Positions 1 through 10,466 of a DNA stretch of 64,000 nt are shown in pieces. Numbering within the stretch: position 1 is the stretch's first letter; every line of letters begins with the position of its first letter. The position numbers and the translations under genes are program-made. The notes under the pieces were generated by a model. That model was not told the origin of the DNA, did no database searches, and saw only the letters and a program-made list of their open reading frames with translations. The stretch comes from Metaclostridioides mangenotii (lineage in GTDB: Bacteria > Bacillota > Clostridia > Peptostreptococcales > Peptostreptococcaceae): positions 62,001-126,000 of the forward strand of contig NZ_JAHLOF010000005.1 in assembly GCF_018917235.1 (NCBI RefSeq). Direction: 5' to 3'.

Positions 1-3000
1 TGCTTCGTTAAAAATTCATTGATTGCTTCCGAAACTCTCGGATTTCTAAACACTGTCGCTATAAATTTACCTGAACCATCTGGTTCGTCACCAGCGCTAA
101 ATCCACCTGGAAGCATTATTATTTGAGATGATTTTATCTCTTTCACAATAACATCTATTGAATCATCTATGTCATTGCTATTTAGATTTTTAAATACTTT
201 TACACTAGTTTTAGCTCCCGCTTTTTCAAAAGCTCTAGCAGTGTCATACTCGCAGTTTGTACCAGGAAAAGCTGGTATAAATACTTTTGGCGAAACTATA
301 CTAAGTGAAGATTTTTTAGCTTCACCTTTTGGTATATAGCTAATGGTCTCTATTTCAGAATTAATCATAGATGATTTAGTAGGGAATATAGTTTCAAGCG
401 TATTTATGTGATGTTTATATAATTCATCTAATTTAATTTTCTCATCACATATTGTTATTGATTCTTCAGCTGTAGTATTTCCTAGAACACAATAATCAAA
501 TCCTTCTAAAGAGCAAATATCCGGATTGCCATTTAACTCAAGTATTATACTACCGTAATATGGTGCAAACATCTTCTCATTTCCGAATCTATCTACTGCT
601 TCTTTAGAAAATTCAAATCCAATTTTATTACCAAATGACATCTTGCTTATAGCTTCGCCTATTCCAGCAAATCCTACTGCATATGTTGATAACACATTCC
701 CACTGTGTATAAGTGATCTTACTTTATCCATATTCGCCTTAAACTTTTCGAAGTCTAGAATATCATTTTCACCTTTTTCTGTGTATAACATAACAACTTG
801 TGAATTACTTTTCTTAAAGTCTGAAGAAATTACTTTTGAAGCGTCCACAGTATCCACAGCAAAGGACACTAGAGATGGTGGAACATTTATATCTTTAAAT
901 GTACCTGACATACTATCTTTACCACCTATTGCAGGTATTCCGAGTTTATTTTGTACATAATAAGCTCCTAGTAAAGCTGAAAATGGTTTACCCCACTTTT
1001 TAGGATCGATTCCAAGCTTTTCAAAATACTCTTGGAAAGTAAGTCTTGTTGTCGAGTAATTCCCGCCAACTGCTACTAATTTAGCTATGGAATCTACAAC
1101 TGCATAAAGAGCACCATGAAATGGACTCCACTTTCCTATTTTTGGATTATACCCATAAGTCATGATAGTCGATGTGTTTGTATTTCCACCAAGTATCGGT
1201 ATTTTAGCCACCATAGCTTGTGATTGGGAACCCTGATATTTTCCACCATATGGCATTAATACTGTATTTGATCCTATTGTACTATCAAATTTATCCACAA
1301 GACCTTTTTGAGAGCAAACATTTAGGTCTGACATAACCTTTAAGAACTTCTCTTTCATACTACTAGAATTCATATCTTCTAGTATTTCATTTTTATTAAA
1401 AAATGTCTCTTCCTCGTCTACTTTAGTTACATGTATGTCTGTGGTTTGTTTTACTCCGTTTGTATCTAAAAACTCTCTGCTGATATTTACTATAGTTTGT
1501 CCGTTCCAAAAAAGTCTCATATATCCAGTATCTGTTACTGTTGCAACATGTGTTGCCTCAAGGTTTTCTTCTGAAGCTAGAGATATAAATCTTTCTTTAT
1601 CTTTCTTATTTATCGCTACTGCCATACGTTCTTGTGATTCCGATATTGCAAGCTCTGTACCATCTAAACCATCGTACTTTTTAGGTACTAAATCTAGGTT
1701 TATATCTAAACTATCTGCTATTTCTCCAATTGCAACACAAACACCGCCGGCACCAAAATCATTACATCTTTTTATCATTTGTGCAGCTTCCTTGTTTCTA
1801 AAAAATCTCTGAATTTTTCTTTCGTTAGGGGCATCCCCCTTTTGTACTTCTGCACTACATGTGAATATTGATTCTTCACTATGTTCTTTTGAAGAGCCAG
1901 TAGCTCCTCCACATCCATCTCTACCTGTTTTTCCACCAAGAAGAACTATTATATCACCTGGTTGTGGCCTTTCTCTTACTACATTTTCTTTTGGTGCTGC
2001 GGCTATAACTGCTCCAATTTCCATTCTTTTAGCTACGAAATTTTCATCGTAAACTTCGGATACCTGCCCAGTTGTAAGTCCAATCTGGTTTCCATATGAA
2101 CTGTAGCCATTTGCTGCTTCAGTTGTTATTGTTTTTTGCATAAGCTTACCTTGTAAAGTCTCTTCTAAAGACTTTCTAGGATCTCCACTACCTGTTACAC
2201 GCATAGCCTGGTAGACATAACTTCTACCTGAAAGCGGATCTCTTATCGCTCCACCTAAACAAGTAGCCGCTCCACCAAATGGCTCTATTTCAGTCGGATG
2301 GTTGTGCGTCTCATTTTTAAACATAACTAAATATTTTTCAATTTTTCCATCTATTTCAACGTCAACATTTATGCTACAAGCATTTATTTCTTCGCTGACA
2401 TCTAAATCTTCAAGTTTTCCATCTTTTCTGAGCTCTTTCATAGCTATTGTGGCTATATCCATTAAACACATATCTTTATCTCTATCTGTATAAACATTCT
2501 TTCTAGAGTCTAAATACATTTTATAAGTATCTTTAACTATATCAGTGTACTTTCCATTCTCTATCTCTACATTTTTTATTTCTGTCATAAAAGTTGTATG
2601 TCTGCAGTGATCAGACCAATAAGTATCAAGTACTTTTATTTCTGTTACAGTTGGATTTCTTCGCTCTATCTCTCCAAAATACTTCTGTATATGTTTTAAA
2701 TCACCAGTAGTCATAGCAAGACCAAATTCATTTAAAAACCCTTCTAACTCAGAATTAGTAAAATCAATAAACTTATCTATAACTCTAACTGGTGAAGGTA
2801 CCTCGTACTCCAATTTTAGTGTCTGTGGTTTTTCAATTGCAGCTTCTCTACTATCAACCGGATTTATACAGTAGTCCTTAATTTTAATGAAGTCATCATC
2901 ACTTATATCTCCACTTAGAATATATACTTTTGCAGTATTTATCTCTGGTCTTATACCACCATTTAGTATTTGTACACATTGAGCTGCCCAGTCTCCTCTT

Positions 3001-3305
3001 TGATCGTATTGACCAGGTAGGTACTCAGTTGCAAAAACTCTTTCGCCTTCTAGTTTTGGTAATTCCTCGTCATACACTAAATCTAAATTTGGCTCTGAGA
3101 ATATTGTCTTAATTGCACTGTTGTATACGTCAGAAGAAATACCTTCAATATCGTATCTATTTAAAATTCTTACATTTTCTACGCTACTTAAATGCAGATT
3201 TTCAACTAAATCATTTTTTAGAGCTGCAGCTTCAATATCAAATCCGTATCTTTTTTCTACTAGTACTCTTTTTACGCTTAAATCTACATCAACAGTATTT
3301 GGCAT
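1..3305 (-). CDS. purL: Phosphoribosylformylglycinamidine synthase, long single-chain form (3' end cut by window)
   Basis: Converts FGAR, glutamine and ATP to FGAM, step 4 of de novo purine synthesis. The frame is open from an ATG at 3305 to the window edge, about 1101 codons, so the last part of the C-terminus is missing. Visible motifs are YWSDHCRHTTF near residue 231 in the synthetase half, NETHNHPTEIEPF and GGKTGRDGCGG, and at the C-terminal end the glutaminase nucleophile in FPGTNCEYD (Cys about residue 1018). Having both synthetase and glutaminase in one chain matches the approximately 1250-residue clostridial/proteobacterial form rather than the split PurL/Q/S of Bacillus. GGAGG lies 7 bases before the start. 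It is the last visible gene of the pur operon, 23 bp after purD. Confidence 0.96.
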   Translation of the reverse strand, partial: MPNTVDVDLSVKRVLVEKRYGFDIEAAALKNDLVENLHLSSVENVRILNRYDIEGISSDVYNSAIKTIFSEPNLDLVYDEELPKLEGERVFATEYLPGQYDQRGDWAAQCVQILNGGIRPEINTAKVYILSGDISDDDFIKIKDYCINPVDSREAAIEKPQTLKLEYEVPSPVRVIDKFIDFTNSELEGFLNEFGLAMTTGDLKHIQKYFGEIERRNPTVTEIKVLDTYWSDHCRHTTFMTEIKNVEIENGKYTDIVKDTYKMYLDSRKNVYTDRDKDMCLMDIATIAMKELRKDGKLEDLDVSEEINACSINVDVEIDGKIEKYLVMFKNETHNHPTEIEPFGGAATCLGGAIRDPLSGRSYVYQAMRVTGSGDPRKSLEETLQGKLMQKTITTEAANGYSSYGNQIGLTTGQVSEVYDENFVAKRMEIGAVIAAAPKENVVRERPQPGDIIVLLGGKTGRDGCGGATGSSKEHSEESIFTCSAEVQKGDAPNERKIQRFFRNKEAAQMIKRCNDFGAGGVCVAIGEIADSLDINLDLVPKKYDGLDGTELAISESQERMAVAINKKDKERFISLASEENLEATHVATVTDTGYMRLFWNGQTIVNISREFLDTNGVKQTTDIHVTKVDEEETFFNKNEILEDMNSSSMKEKFLKVMSDLNVCSQKGLVDKFDSTIGSNTVLMPYGGKYQGSQSQAMVAKIPILGGNTNTSTIMTYGYNPKIGKWSPFHGALYAVVDSIAKLVAVGGNYSTTRLTFQEYFEKLGIDPKKWGKPFSALLGAYYVQNKLGIPAIGGKDSMSGTFKDINVPPSLVSFAVDTVDASKVISSDFKKSNSQVVMLYTEKGENDILDFEKFKANMDKVRSLIHSGNVLSTYAVGFAGIGEAISKMSFGNKIGFEFSKEAVDRFGNEKMFAPYYGSIILELNGNPDICSLEGFDYCVLGNTTAEESITICDEKIKLDELYKHHINTLETIFPTKSSMINSEIETISYIPKGEAKKSSLSIVSPKVFIPAFPGTNCEYDTARAFEKAGAKTSVKVFKNLNSNDIDDSIDVIVKEIKSSQIIMLPGGFSAGDEPDGSGKFIATVFRNPRVSEAINEFLTK

Positions 3306-3328
3306 GATACATCCTCCATTTTTGAAAA

Positions 3329-4579
3329 TTATAATCCTATATCAGTTCTATAGTGCATCCCATCAAAATCGATATTTTTTATATTTTTATAAACCTTATC
3401 AGCTGCTTCTTTGACTGTAGTTGCTTTTGCTGTTACTCCTAGTACACGTCCACCATTTGTAACTAATTTATCAGCTTCAAACCTAGTTCCACTGTGGAAT
3501 ACAACTATATCTTCGTCCAATTTATCTAGTCCTGTAATCTCTTTATCTTTTTCGTATTTATCAGGATAACCGCCAGATGTCAACATGACACATACTGCTT
3601 GACTATCACTGTATTTTATATCTACGCTATCTAATCTATCTTCTAATATCGCATTCATTATTTTATTTAAATCTGTTTCCAATCTGAAAAGAACTGACTG
3701 TGTTTCAGGATCCCCAAATCTTACATTATACTCGAGAACTTTTTCACCTGTTTCAGTTATCATAAGCCCTACAAATAATATTCCTCTAAAATTTAACCCA
3801 TCTTCTTTAAAACCATGCAAAGTTTTTTCTAAGACTTCAAATTTTATCTTTTCAGCCAATTCATCTGTGTATATTTCACTAGGTGAAAATGTTCCCATAC
3901 CACCTGTATTTGGACCCTTTTCATTATCAAATATTTTTTTATGATCTTTTGCACTTACCATAGGAATTATATTGTTGTTATCTACAAAAGCAAGTATTGA
4001 TGTCTCAATTCCCACTAAAAATTCTTCTACTACTATTCTTTCTCCAGCAGATCCAAATTGTTTAGATTGCATCATATTTTTTAAGCTATCTATAGCGGTA
4101 TCTCTATTTTCACAAATTATTACACCTTTTCCTGCAGCAAGTCCATCAGCTTTTATTACTACTGGATAACCAAAGTCATCAATCTCATCAATTGCACGTT
4201 CTATATCCGTATACTCTTTGTACTTCGCAGTCGGTATAGCATGCCTAATCATAAAGTCTTTAGAAAATGCCTTACTTCCTTCTAGTCTTGCACATTCTTT
4301 ATTAGGCCCAAATATCTTAAGGCTTTCTTCTTCGAATTTATCTACTATTCCCATAACCAACGGAACTTCTGGACCGACAATTGTCAAATCTACATTCTTT
4401 TCTTTTGCAAACAGTATAAGTCCATCGATATTGCTATCACTTATATTAACACATTCTGCTACATCACTAATACCTGCATTTCCTGGTGCACAATATATCT
4501 TTTCAACATCAATTTCGCCTTTCAGTTTCCAACATATAGCGTGCTCTCTTCCTCCGCCACCTATAACTAATATTTTCAT
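3329..4579 (-). CDS. purD: Phosphoribosylamine-glycine ligase (GAR synthetase)
   Basis: Joins phosphoribosylamine to glycine using ATP, step 2 of purine synthesis. The 416-residue length is normal for the family. The N-terminus has the nucleotide-fold loop GGGGREHAI (residues 7-15). The ATP-grasp part includes GYPVVIKADGLAAGKGV, and NVRFGDPETQ is the C-terminal catalytic signature. AGGAG lies 8 bases before the ATG. It follows purH by 10 bp in the leftward pur operon, so it is surely co-transcribed. No anomalies seen. Confidence 0.97.
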   Translation of the reverse strand: MKILVIGGGGREHAICWKLKGEIDVEKIYCAPGNAGISDVAECVNISDSNIDGLILFAKEKNVDLTIVGPEVPLVMGIVDKFEEESLKIFGPNKECARLEGSKAFSKDFMIRHAIPTAKYKEYTDIERAIDEIDDFGYPVVIKADGLAAGKGVIICENRDTAIDSLKNMMQSKQFGSAGERIVVEEFLVGIETSILAFVDNNNIIPMVSAKDHKKIFDNEKGPNTGGMGTFSPSEIYTDELAEKIKFEVLEKTLHGFKEDGLNFRGILFVGLMITETGEKVLEYNVRFGDPETQSVLFRLETDLNKIMNAILEDRLDSVDIKYSDSQAVCVMLTSGGYPDKYEKDKEITGLDKLDEDIVVFHSGTRFEADKLVTNGGRVLGVTAKATTVKEAADKVYKNIKNIDFDGMHYRTDIGL

Positions 4580-4589
4580 AACATCTCTC

Positions 4590-6125
4590 CTAGTGTTTAA
4601 AGTGTCTTATTCCAGTAAATACCATTGACATATTGAATTTATCACATGCCTCTATTGAATCTTTGTCTCTGATTGACCCCCCCGGCTGTACTACAGAAGT
4701 TATTCCGTATTCGTTTGCTAAAGTAATACAGTCATCAAATGGGAAGTATGCATCGGATGCTAAGACTGCTCCAGAGAAGTCTTTATCTTTATTATTCTCT
4801 AATGCATTTTTAAGTGCCCAAATTCTAGAAGTTTGACCACAACCAAGAGCTAAAGTCTGTCCATCTTTTACTACTGCTATAGCATTTGATTTTAAGTTTT
4901 TAGCAATCTTCATCGCAAACTCCATATCTTTTAATTCTCTGCCAGTTGGTTTTGCTTTTGTTACTACTTCCATCTTATCAAATAATGTATTATTCTTATC
5001 TTGAACAAGAAGTTTTCCATCTAAGTATTTCATTTCAAATGGCTGTAAACTATCCTCTATCTTCTCTATTTTAAGTACTCGTAAGTTTTTCTTCTGTTTT
5101 AAAATTTCAAGCGCCTCTGGCTCATAGTCATATGCTACAACTATCTCTAAAAATATCTCATGTAACTTTTCAGCTGTATATTTATCTATAGTTGAAGTTA
5201 TTCCAACTATTCCTCCAAATATTGAAACTGGGTCCGCTTCATAACATTTTGTATAAGCTTCAAATGAATCTTTACCCAGACCAACACCACATGAATTAGC
5301 ATGTTTTATTGCAACTGATACTACATCATCACTATCCTTAAATTCTCTCATAACTTCTAAACATCCGTGTAGGTCATTTAAGTTGTTGTAAGAAATCTCT
5401 TTTCCATTTAATTGTTCAAAGTTTAGAATAGGGTTTTTAGCGCTCGATTGTGAGTATATTAAACCATTTTGATGTGGATTTTCTCCATATCTTAATGTAT
5501 TTTCCTTTTGAAAGCTCATGTTAAGTATTTCTGGATATTTGTCTCCAACTTCTTCTGCAAAGTAATTTGATATTAAACTATCATATCTACCTGTTGTTGA
5601 AAAAGCTTTATAAGCTAAATTCTTTCTATCTTCTGCAGTTAGATCGCCTTTTTTAAGCTTATCAATTATAAATTCATAATCATTTATATCTACAACTACT
5701 GCAACATCTTTATAGTTTTTAGCAGCCGATCTTATCATTGATGGTCCACCAATATCTATATTTTCAATTATTTCATCGTGGCTTTTTCCAGCTTTCAATG
5801 TTCCTTCAAAGTCGTATAAATTCACTACTACAATATCTATAGATTCTATGTTGTGCTCTTTTATTGTCTCAACATGATCTTTGTTATCTCTTTTATACAA
5901 TATTCCACCATGTATCATAGGGTTTAATGTCTTAACTCTTCCATCTAATATCTCAGGAAAATGTGTAACGTCATCTATTTGAATTACATTTTCAACCTTT
6001 TCTTTAAGAACTTTAAATGTATTTCCAGTTGATACTATTTCATATCCTAATTTACTAAGTTCTTTTGCAAAATCCACTACACCAGTTTTATCTGTAACGC
6101 TTATTAAAGCTCTCTTTTTACTCAT
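4590..6125 (-). CDS. purH: Bifunctional AICAR transformylase / IMP cyclohydrolase
   Basis: Catalyses the last two steps to IMP: formylation of AICAR with 10-formyl-THF, then ring closure. About 511 residues. The N-terminal cyclohydrolase (MGS-like) part begins KRALISVTDKTG. The transformylase part carries NPHQNG and the catalytic KHANSCG, where Lys-His is the expected pair. An open frame extends 24 bases further upstream to 6149, but the ATG at 6125 starts the conserved MSKKRALIS and has AGGAG about 11 bases before it, so I chose it. The start overlaps the end of purN by 8 bases, suggesting translational coupling. Confidence 0.96.
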   Translation of the reverse strand: MSKKRALISVTDKTGVVDFAKELSKLGYEIVSTGNTFKVLKEKVENVIQIDDVTHFPEILDGRVKTLNPMIHGGILYKRDNKDHVETIKEHNIESIDIVVVNLYDFEGTLKAGKSHDEIIENIDIGGPSMIRSAAKNYKDVAVVVDINDYEFIIDKLKKGDLTAEDRKNLAYKAFSTTGRYDSLISNYFAEEVGDKYPEILNMSFQKENTLRYGENPHQNGLIYSQSSAKNPILNFEQLNGKEISYNNLNDLHGCLEVMREFKDSDDVVSVAIKHANSCGVGLGKDSFEAYTKCYEADPVSIFGGIVGITSTIDKYTAEKLHEIFLEIVVAYDYEPEALEILKQKKNLRVLKIEKIEDSLQPFEMKYLDGKLLVQDKNNTLFDKMEVVTKAKPTGRELKDMEFAMKIAKNLKSNAIAVVKDGQTLALGCGQTSRIWALKNALENNKDKDFSGAVLASDAYFPFDDCITLANEYGITSVVQPGGSIRDKDSIEACDKFNMSMVFTGIRHFKH

Positions 6126-6711
6126 CAATAAACACTCTCCTATCTTCAACTCTTAATTTGTTCTTACAGAAAAGAGCTACACTTTTTTTAAGTATCCTGT
6201 GCTCAACTTCCAAGACTCTCTTCGCAAGAGTTTTTGCATCGTCATCTGCTTTTACTTCGACTATATCCTGCATTATTATAGGTCCAGTATCAGTTCCCTC
6301 ATCTACAAAATGAACTGTAGCACCAGAAAACTTTACTCCATAGTCAATTACCCCTTGGTGAACTTTCTGTCCATAAAATCCTTTACCACAAAATGCAGGA
6401 ATAAGAGAAGGATGTATATTTATCATTTTATTTCTATATTCATTTATAAATTTTGGACTAATTATTTTTAGATAACCTGCTAAAACTACTAAATCTACTT
6501 CTCTATTCTTTAAAATTTCAATTATCTTATCCTCTTCAGATTCAAATATTGCTTCAATACCGTTATTTTTGGCTCTTTCTAGTCCATATGCATTTTCTTT
6601 ATTAGAAATTACTACCTTTACAGCTCCATCAATTTCTCCTGATATAGTACCATCCATAATTGATTGTAAGTTTGTACCTCCACCAGATATCAAAACTCCT
6701 ATGTTTAACAT
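6118..6711 (-). CDS. purN: Phosphoribosylglycinamide formyltransferase (GART, folate-dependent)
   Basis: Transfers formyl from 10-formyl-THF to GAR, step 3 of purine synthesis. 197 residues, normal size. The phosphate loop GGGTNLQ is at residues 10-16. The catalytic Asn98 and His100 lie in INIHPSLIPAF, and the Asp-containing DEGTDTGP is present. AGGAG lies 8 bases before the ATG. It overlaps the purM stop by 7 bases and the purH start by 8, so the three are tightly coupled. Only the folate-dependent enzyme is visible here; no formate-dependent PurT lies in the window. Confidence 0.96.
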   Translation of the reverse strand: MLNIGVLISGGGTNLQSIMDGTISGEIDGAVKVVISNKENAYGLERAKNNGIEAIFESEEDKIIEILKNREVDLVVLAGYLKIISPKFINEYRNKMINIHPSLIPAFCGKGFYGQKVHQGVIDYGVKFSGATVHFVDEGTDTGPIIMQDIVEVKADDDAKTLAKRVLEVEHRILKKSVALFCKNKLRVEDRRVFIDE

Positions 6712-7781
6712 AGTTCTACTCCTTGATGACTATCCACAACTTCTCCAATTTCATAAGCCTTGTCCTTAAACAATTCCTTGTACTTAGGATCTACAAAGTT
6801 TAAATTGTCATTTTCTCTAGAGTTTATAAAATTTACAACATTTTCTGCATCTTGTTTATTTACTATCATTACTAAACCAATTCCCATGTTAAAACTCTTG
6901 TGCAGTTCTCTTTCATCTACCGCATTAAAACCTTCTATCATATTAAAAATAGCTGGTTTTATCCAAGATTTTTTATTTATATCTAAACCTAGCCCCTTAG
7001 GAATTACTCTGGTTATATTTTCAATAAGTCCACCACCTGTTATATGTGCTATTGCTTTAATGTTGTACTTTTCTAGTACATCAAGAGCTAATTTAACATA
7101 TACCTTTGTTGGCGTAAGTAGTGCCTCTCCAACAGTCATTCCTAATTCCTCAACGTATTGGTCCATCTTATAGTCGTAAGTATCTAAAAATATTTTTCTG
7201 ATAAATGAAAATCCATTACTGTGTACGCCGCTTGAAGATATCCCTATTAGTACATCTCCAGATTTGACATCTTTTCCCGATACTATCTTCTCTTTATCAG
7301 CTATGCCTACAGAAAAACCTGCAAGGTCGTAGTCCCCTTCACCATACATACCAGGCATTTCCGCTGTTTCACCACCTATTAAGGCGCAGCCTGACATCTT
7401 GCAACCATCTGCTATTCCGCCGACTATATTTTCTATATGTTCCGGAACAAGTTTACCAAGAGCTATATAATCTAAGAAGAACAGCGGTTTTGCACCTTGG
7501 CATATTAGATCGTTTACGCACATTGCAACTAAGTCTATTCCTACAGTGTCGTGTTTGTCCATCATTTGCGCTATTTTTAACTTTGTTCCAACTCCATCTG
7601 TTGAAGCGAGTAAAACTGGCTCCGTCATAGATACAAAATCTTTTAAACTGTATAACCCACTAAAGTTTCCTAAATCACCTATTACATTTTTATCGTAAGT
7701 TGCTTTTATTTTATCTTTAATAAGCTCTACTGCTCTATTACCTTCGTCTATATCTACTCCCGACTGCTTATATGTCAACAT
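6705..7781 (-). CDS. purM: Phosphoribosylformylglycinamidine cyclo-ligase (AIR synthetase)
   Basis: Closes the imidazole ring of FGAM to give AIR, step 5 of purine synthesis. 358 residues, slightly longer than the typical 345. Family signatures are STDGVGTKLKIA near residue 80, the MCVNDLICQGA stretch, GGETAEMPGMY and AHITGGGLIENI. It has the AIRS/PurL-superfamily fold shared with purL of this operon. It sits 5 bp after purF and overlaps purN, consistent with one transcript. Confidence 0.97.
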   Translation of the reverse strand: MLTYKQSGVDIDEGNRAVELIKDKIKATYDKNVIGDLGNFSGLYSLKDFVSMTEPVLLASTDGVGTKLKIAQMMDKHDTVGIDLVAMCVNDLICQGAKPLFFLDYIALGKLVPEHIENIVGGIADGCKMSGCALIGGETAEMPGMYGEGDYDLAGFSVGIADKEKIVSGKDVKSGDVLIGISSSGVHSNGFSFIRKIFLDTYDYKMDQYVEELGMTVGEALLTPTKVYVKLALDVLEKYNIKAIAHITGGGLIENITRVIPKGLGLDINKKSWIKPAIFNMIEGFNAVDERELHKSFNMGIGLVMIVNKQDAENVVNFINSRENDNLNFVDPKYKELFKDKAYEIGEVVDSHQGVELC

Positions 7782-7786
7782 ATAAC

Positions 7787-9142
7787 CTAGTCCTCCTTAT
7801 CAATTCTTTTCACTGCGTAATCTCCATCAAAACAAGCTTTACAGAACGTAGTTTCACTTTCTGTCGCTTCAATCATTCCTTCAATATCTAAAAATTTAAG
7901 ACTATCACATCCTATATGTTTTCTCATTTCCTCAACAGAATGATTTGAAGCAATAAGATTGGATCTATTAGGTGTATCTATTCCATAAAAACATGAATAC
8001 TCAACGGGCGGTGAAGTTACTCTTAAATGAATTTCCTTAGCCCCAGCTTCTCTAAGTGATTTAACCAATCGTTTTGATGTAGTTCCTCTAACTATAGAGT
8101 CATCTACTAAAACTATTGATTTGTTTTTTATCATACTTTTTAAAGGATTTAATTTTATTTTTACTGCTATTTCTCTTTCCTCTTGAGTAGGTTTTATAAA
8201 AGTCCTACCTACATATCTATTTTTAACTAGAGCTTCACTTACTCTAATTCCACTTGCATTTGCATATCCAAGTGCTCCAGGCCATCCAGAATCAGGCACA
8301 GGAACTACTATATCTGCTTTTATATCATCATTTTGAGCAAGTCTTTCTCCACATTTCACTCTAAAGTCATAAGCATTTACATTGTCTATTGTCGCATCAT
8401 TTCTTGCAAAATAAATATGCTCAAAAATACAACTTCTCTTAACAGATTTTAGATTTTCAGAATAATGGTAAGACTTCATTTTTCCATCTTTAACTACTAC
8501 TATTTCACCAGGCTCTACATCTCGAATCACTTCACCACCTAGTATATCTATCGCACAGTTTTCAGAAGCGAATATATATTCATCGCCTTTTTTACCCATT
8601 ATAAGTGGTCTAAAACCATTTGGATCCCTCACTGCAACTAGTTCATCATCACTTAAAATAACAAGAGCATAAGCACCTTTTATATAGTCCATAGTAAGTT
8701 TCAAGCTCTCTACTATATCTCCTTTATAATATCTAGCTAGTATATAAAGGATAACCTCTGTGTCAGAATCAGTCTGAAACATATATCCGTCTTCTTCAAG
8801 CATATCTTTTAAATAATTTGCATTAACCAAATTACCATTATGAGAAATTGCTAAATTTCTCTTTCTACAAGTTCCAACAAATGGCTGGCAATTGGATATA
8901 TGACTACCTCCAGCTGTTGAGTATCTAACATGGCCTATACCCATATTTCCATCAAGGCTTTCGATCTCTTCCTCTTTAAAAACTTCACCAACTAGCCCCA
9001 TGTCTTTTTTGTATTTTATTTTATCATCACCCATAACAGCCATACCACAGCTTTCTTGTCCTCTATGTTGTATAGAGAAAAGTCCATAGTAAAGTTCTTT
9101 TGCTATGCTCTTATCGGAGTAAATTCCTATGATACCACACAT
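7787..9142 (-). CDS. purF: Amidophosphoribosyltransferase
   Basis: Commits PRPP and glutamine to phosphoribosylamine, step 1 of purine synthesis. 451 residues. The protein begins MCGIIG, so the Ntn nucleophile Cys2 needs only Met removal and no propeptide of the Bacillus type is encoded. The C-terminal PRTase loop is VLVDDSIVRGTTSKR. Scattered cysteines (CIFEHIYFARND, CFYGIDTPNR, CKACFDG) fit the oxygen-labile 4Fe-4S class seen in Firmicutes. AGGAGG lies 8 bases before the ATG. It lies 10 bp after purC. Confidence 0.97.
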   Translation of the reverse strand: MCGIIGIYSDKSIAKELYYGLFSIQHRGQESCGMAVMGDDKIKYKKDMGLVGEVFKEEEIESLDGNMGIGHVRYSTAGGSHISNCQPFVGTCRKRNLAISHNGNLVNANYLKDMLEEDGYMFQTDSDTEVILYILARYYKGDIVESLKLTMDYIKGAYALVILSDDELVAVRDPNGFRPLIMGKKGDEYIFASENCAIDILGGEVIRDVEPGEIVVVKDGKMKSYHYSENLKSVKRSCIFEHIYFARNDATIDNVNAYDFRVKCGERLAQNDDIKADIVVPVPDSGWPGALGYANASGIRVSEALVKNRYVGRTFIKPTQEEREIAVKIKLNPLKSMIKNKSIVLVDDSIVRGTTSKRLVKSLREAGAKEIHLRVTSPPVEYSCFYGIDTPNRSNLIASNHSVEEMRKHIGCDSLKFLDIEGMIEATESETTFCKACFDGDYAVKRIDKED

Positions 9143-9152
9143 ATTAAGCCTC

Positions 9153-9848
9153 CTATTTATTCATTCTTGAAAGGACTTCTGTATAGCTCTCTATAAGCCC
9201 TCCAAGATTTCTTCTAAATCTATCTTTATCCAGCTTTTCATTAGTGTCTACATCCCAAAGTCTGCATGTATCTGGAGATATTTCATCTGCTAATATTATG
9301 TTTCCTTTAGCATCTTTTCCAAATTCAATTTTAAAATCAACAAGTTTTAAGTTGAGTTTTAAGAAGAAATCCTTTAGCAACTCATTAATTTTTAATGTTT
9401 CTTCTCTTAAGTACTTTAACTCTTCTCTCGTTGCAAGTCTCATAGCCACTGCATGATCGTCGTTTATAATAGGGTCATTGTAATCGTCATTTTTATAACT
9501 CAACTCAAATATAGGCTCATCTAAGACTATACCTTCTTCCATACCTACTCTCTTACAAAATGAACCTGCTGTTATATTTCTTATGATTACCTCAAGTGGC
9601 AATATTTCTACTTTTTTAACTAACATCTCTCTTTCTGATACACTTCTTATAAAATGTGTCTTTATCTTATTTTCATTTAACATTTCAAAAATTATAGTCG
9701 ATATCTTGTTGTTTAATATTCCTTTTGAATCTATCTCTGCCTTTTTTTCTCCATTAAAAGCAGTTGCATCATCTTTGTAGTATACTACATACTCATTTTC
9801 ATTATCTGTTGAATAAACTTGTTTAGCTTTTCCTTCATATAATAACAT
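9153..9848 (-). CDS. purC: SAICAR synthetase (phosphoribosylaminoimidazole-succinocarboxamide synthase)
   Basis: Condenses CAIR with aspartate using ATP. 231 residues, typical of the short bacterial form. It starts with the family [11 protein letters not shown] and contains [13 protein letters not shown] and [13 protein letters not shown], both PurC signatures. It lies 4 bp downstream of purE in the operon. purB, needed for the following lyase step, is not in this window. Confidence 0.97.
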   Translation of the reverse strand: MLLYEGKAKQVYSTDNENEYVVYYKDDATAFNGEKKAEIDSKGILNNKISTIIFEMLNENKIKTHFIRSVSEREMLVKKVEILPLEVIIRNITAGSFCKRVGMEEGIVLDEPIFELSYKNDDYNDPIINDDHAVAMRLATREELKYLREETLKINELLKDFFLKLNLKLVDFKIEFGKDAKGNIILADEISPDTCRLWDVDTNEKLDKDRFRRNLGGLIESYTEVLSRMNK

Positions 9849-9852
9849 TTTA

Positions 9853-10329
9853 TTACCCCCTTAAACTTTCATCATCTTCTAATACTTTTTGTGACATTTC
9901 ATTTCTGTATTCTTTTAAATCTTTTTTAAGCATTGGATATTTAAGTGTCATGATTTGAACTGCTAAAAGAGCTGCGTTAAGTCCTAAGTCTATAGTTACA
10001 GTTGCTACTGGAATACCCTTTGGCATCTGTACTATTGATAATAATGAATCTAAACCATCCATTGTAGATGATTTTATTGGTAAGCCTATTACTGGAATTA
10101 GCGTTTGTGCTGCTATAACACCCGGCAAATGTGCTGCTTTACCAGCAGCTGCTATTATTACATCTACTTCTTCTTCTATCTCTATTATAAATTCACTTAA
10201 TTGAATTGGTGTTCTATGTGCAGATAATGCTCTTACTACTACATCAATTCCGAATCTTTCTAAAAGCTTTATTCCATCTTCTAATTTAGGGTAATCAGAT
10301 TTAGATCCCATTATTACTGCTACTTTCAC
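9853..10329 (-). CDS. purE: N5-carboxyaminoimidazole ribonucleotide mutase, first gene of pur operon
   Basis: Class I PurE, moving the carboxyl of N5-CAIR to make CAIR. 158 residues. It starts [12 protein letters not shown], has the conserved SAHRTP, and [22 protein letters not shown]. The start is GTG at 10329 with a modest GGTGA ribosome site 6 bases upstream. No purK was seen here, so the N5-CAIR synthetase, if present, lies elsewhere. It is the first gene after the operon promoter at 10397-10425. Confidence 0.96.
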   Translation of the reverse strand: MKVAVIMGSKSDYPKLEDGIKLLERFGIDVVVRALSAHRTPIQLSEFIIEIEEEVDVIIAAAGKAAHLPGVIAAQTLIPVIGLPIKSSTMDGLDSLLSIVQMPKGIPVATVTIDLGLNAALLAVQIMTLKYPMLKKDLKEYRNEMSQKVLEDDESLRG

Positions 10330-10396
10330 TTAACTTCACCATCCTTGTTTATATTTAAATCTTATAATCTAGTAATTATACGAATTATATACTTAA

Positions 10397-10425
10397 ATTC
10401 TATAATAATATACAGCTTTTATCAA
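10397..10425 (-). promoter_or_regulatory. Sigma-A promoter of the purine operon
   Basis: On the minus strand, TTGATA (10425-10420) and TAGAAT (10402-10397) are separated by exactly 17 bp. Each box matches the sigma-A consensus at 5 of 6 positions. It lies about 70 bp before the purE start, and no other good promoter was seen between 10330 and 10480. Confidence 0.7.
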
Positions 10426-10466
10426 GTCATTTTTGAATATTTCTAGAATATTATTTAAAGCTCCAT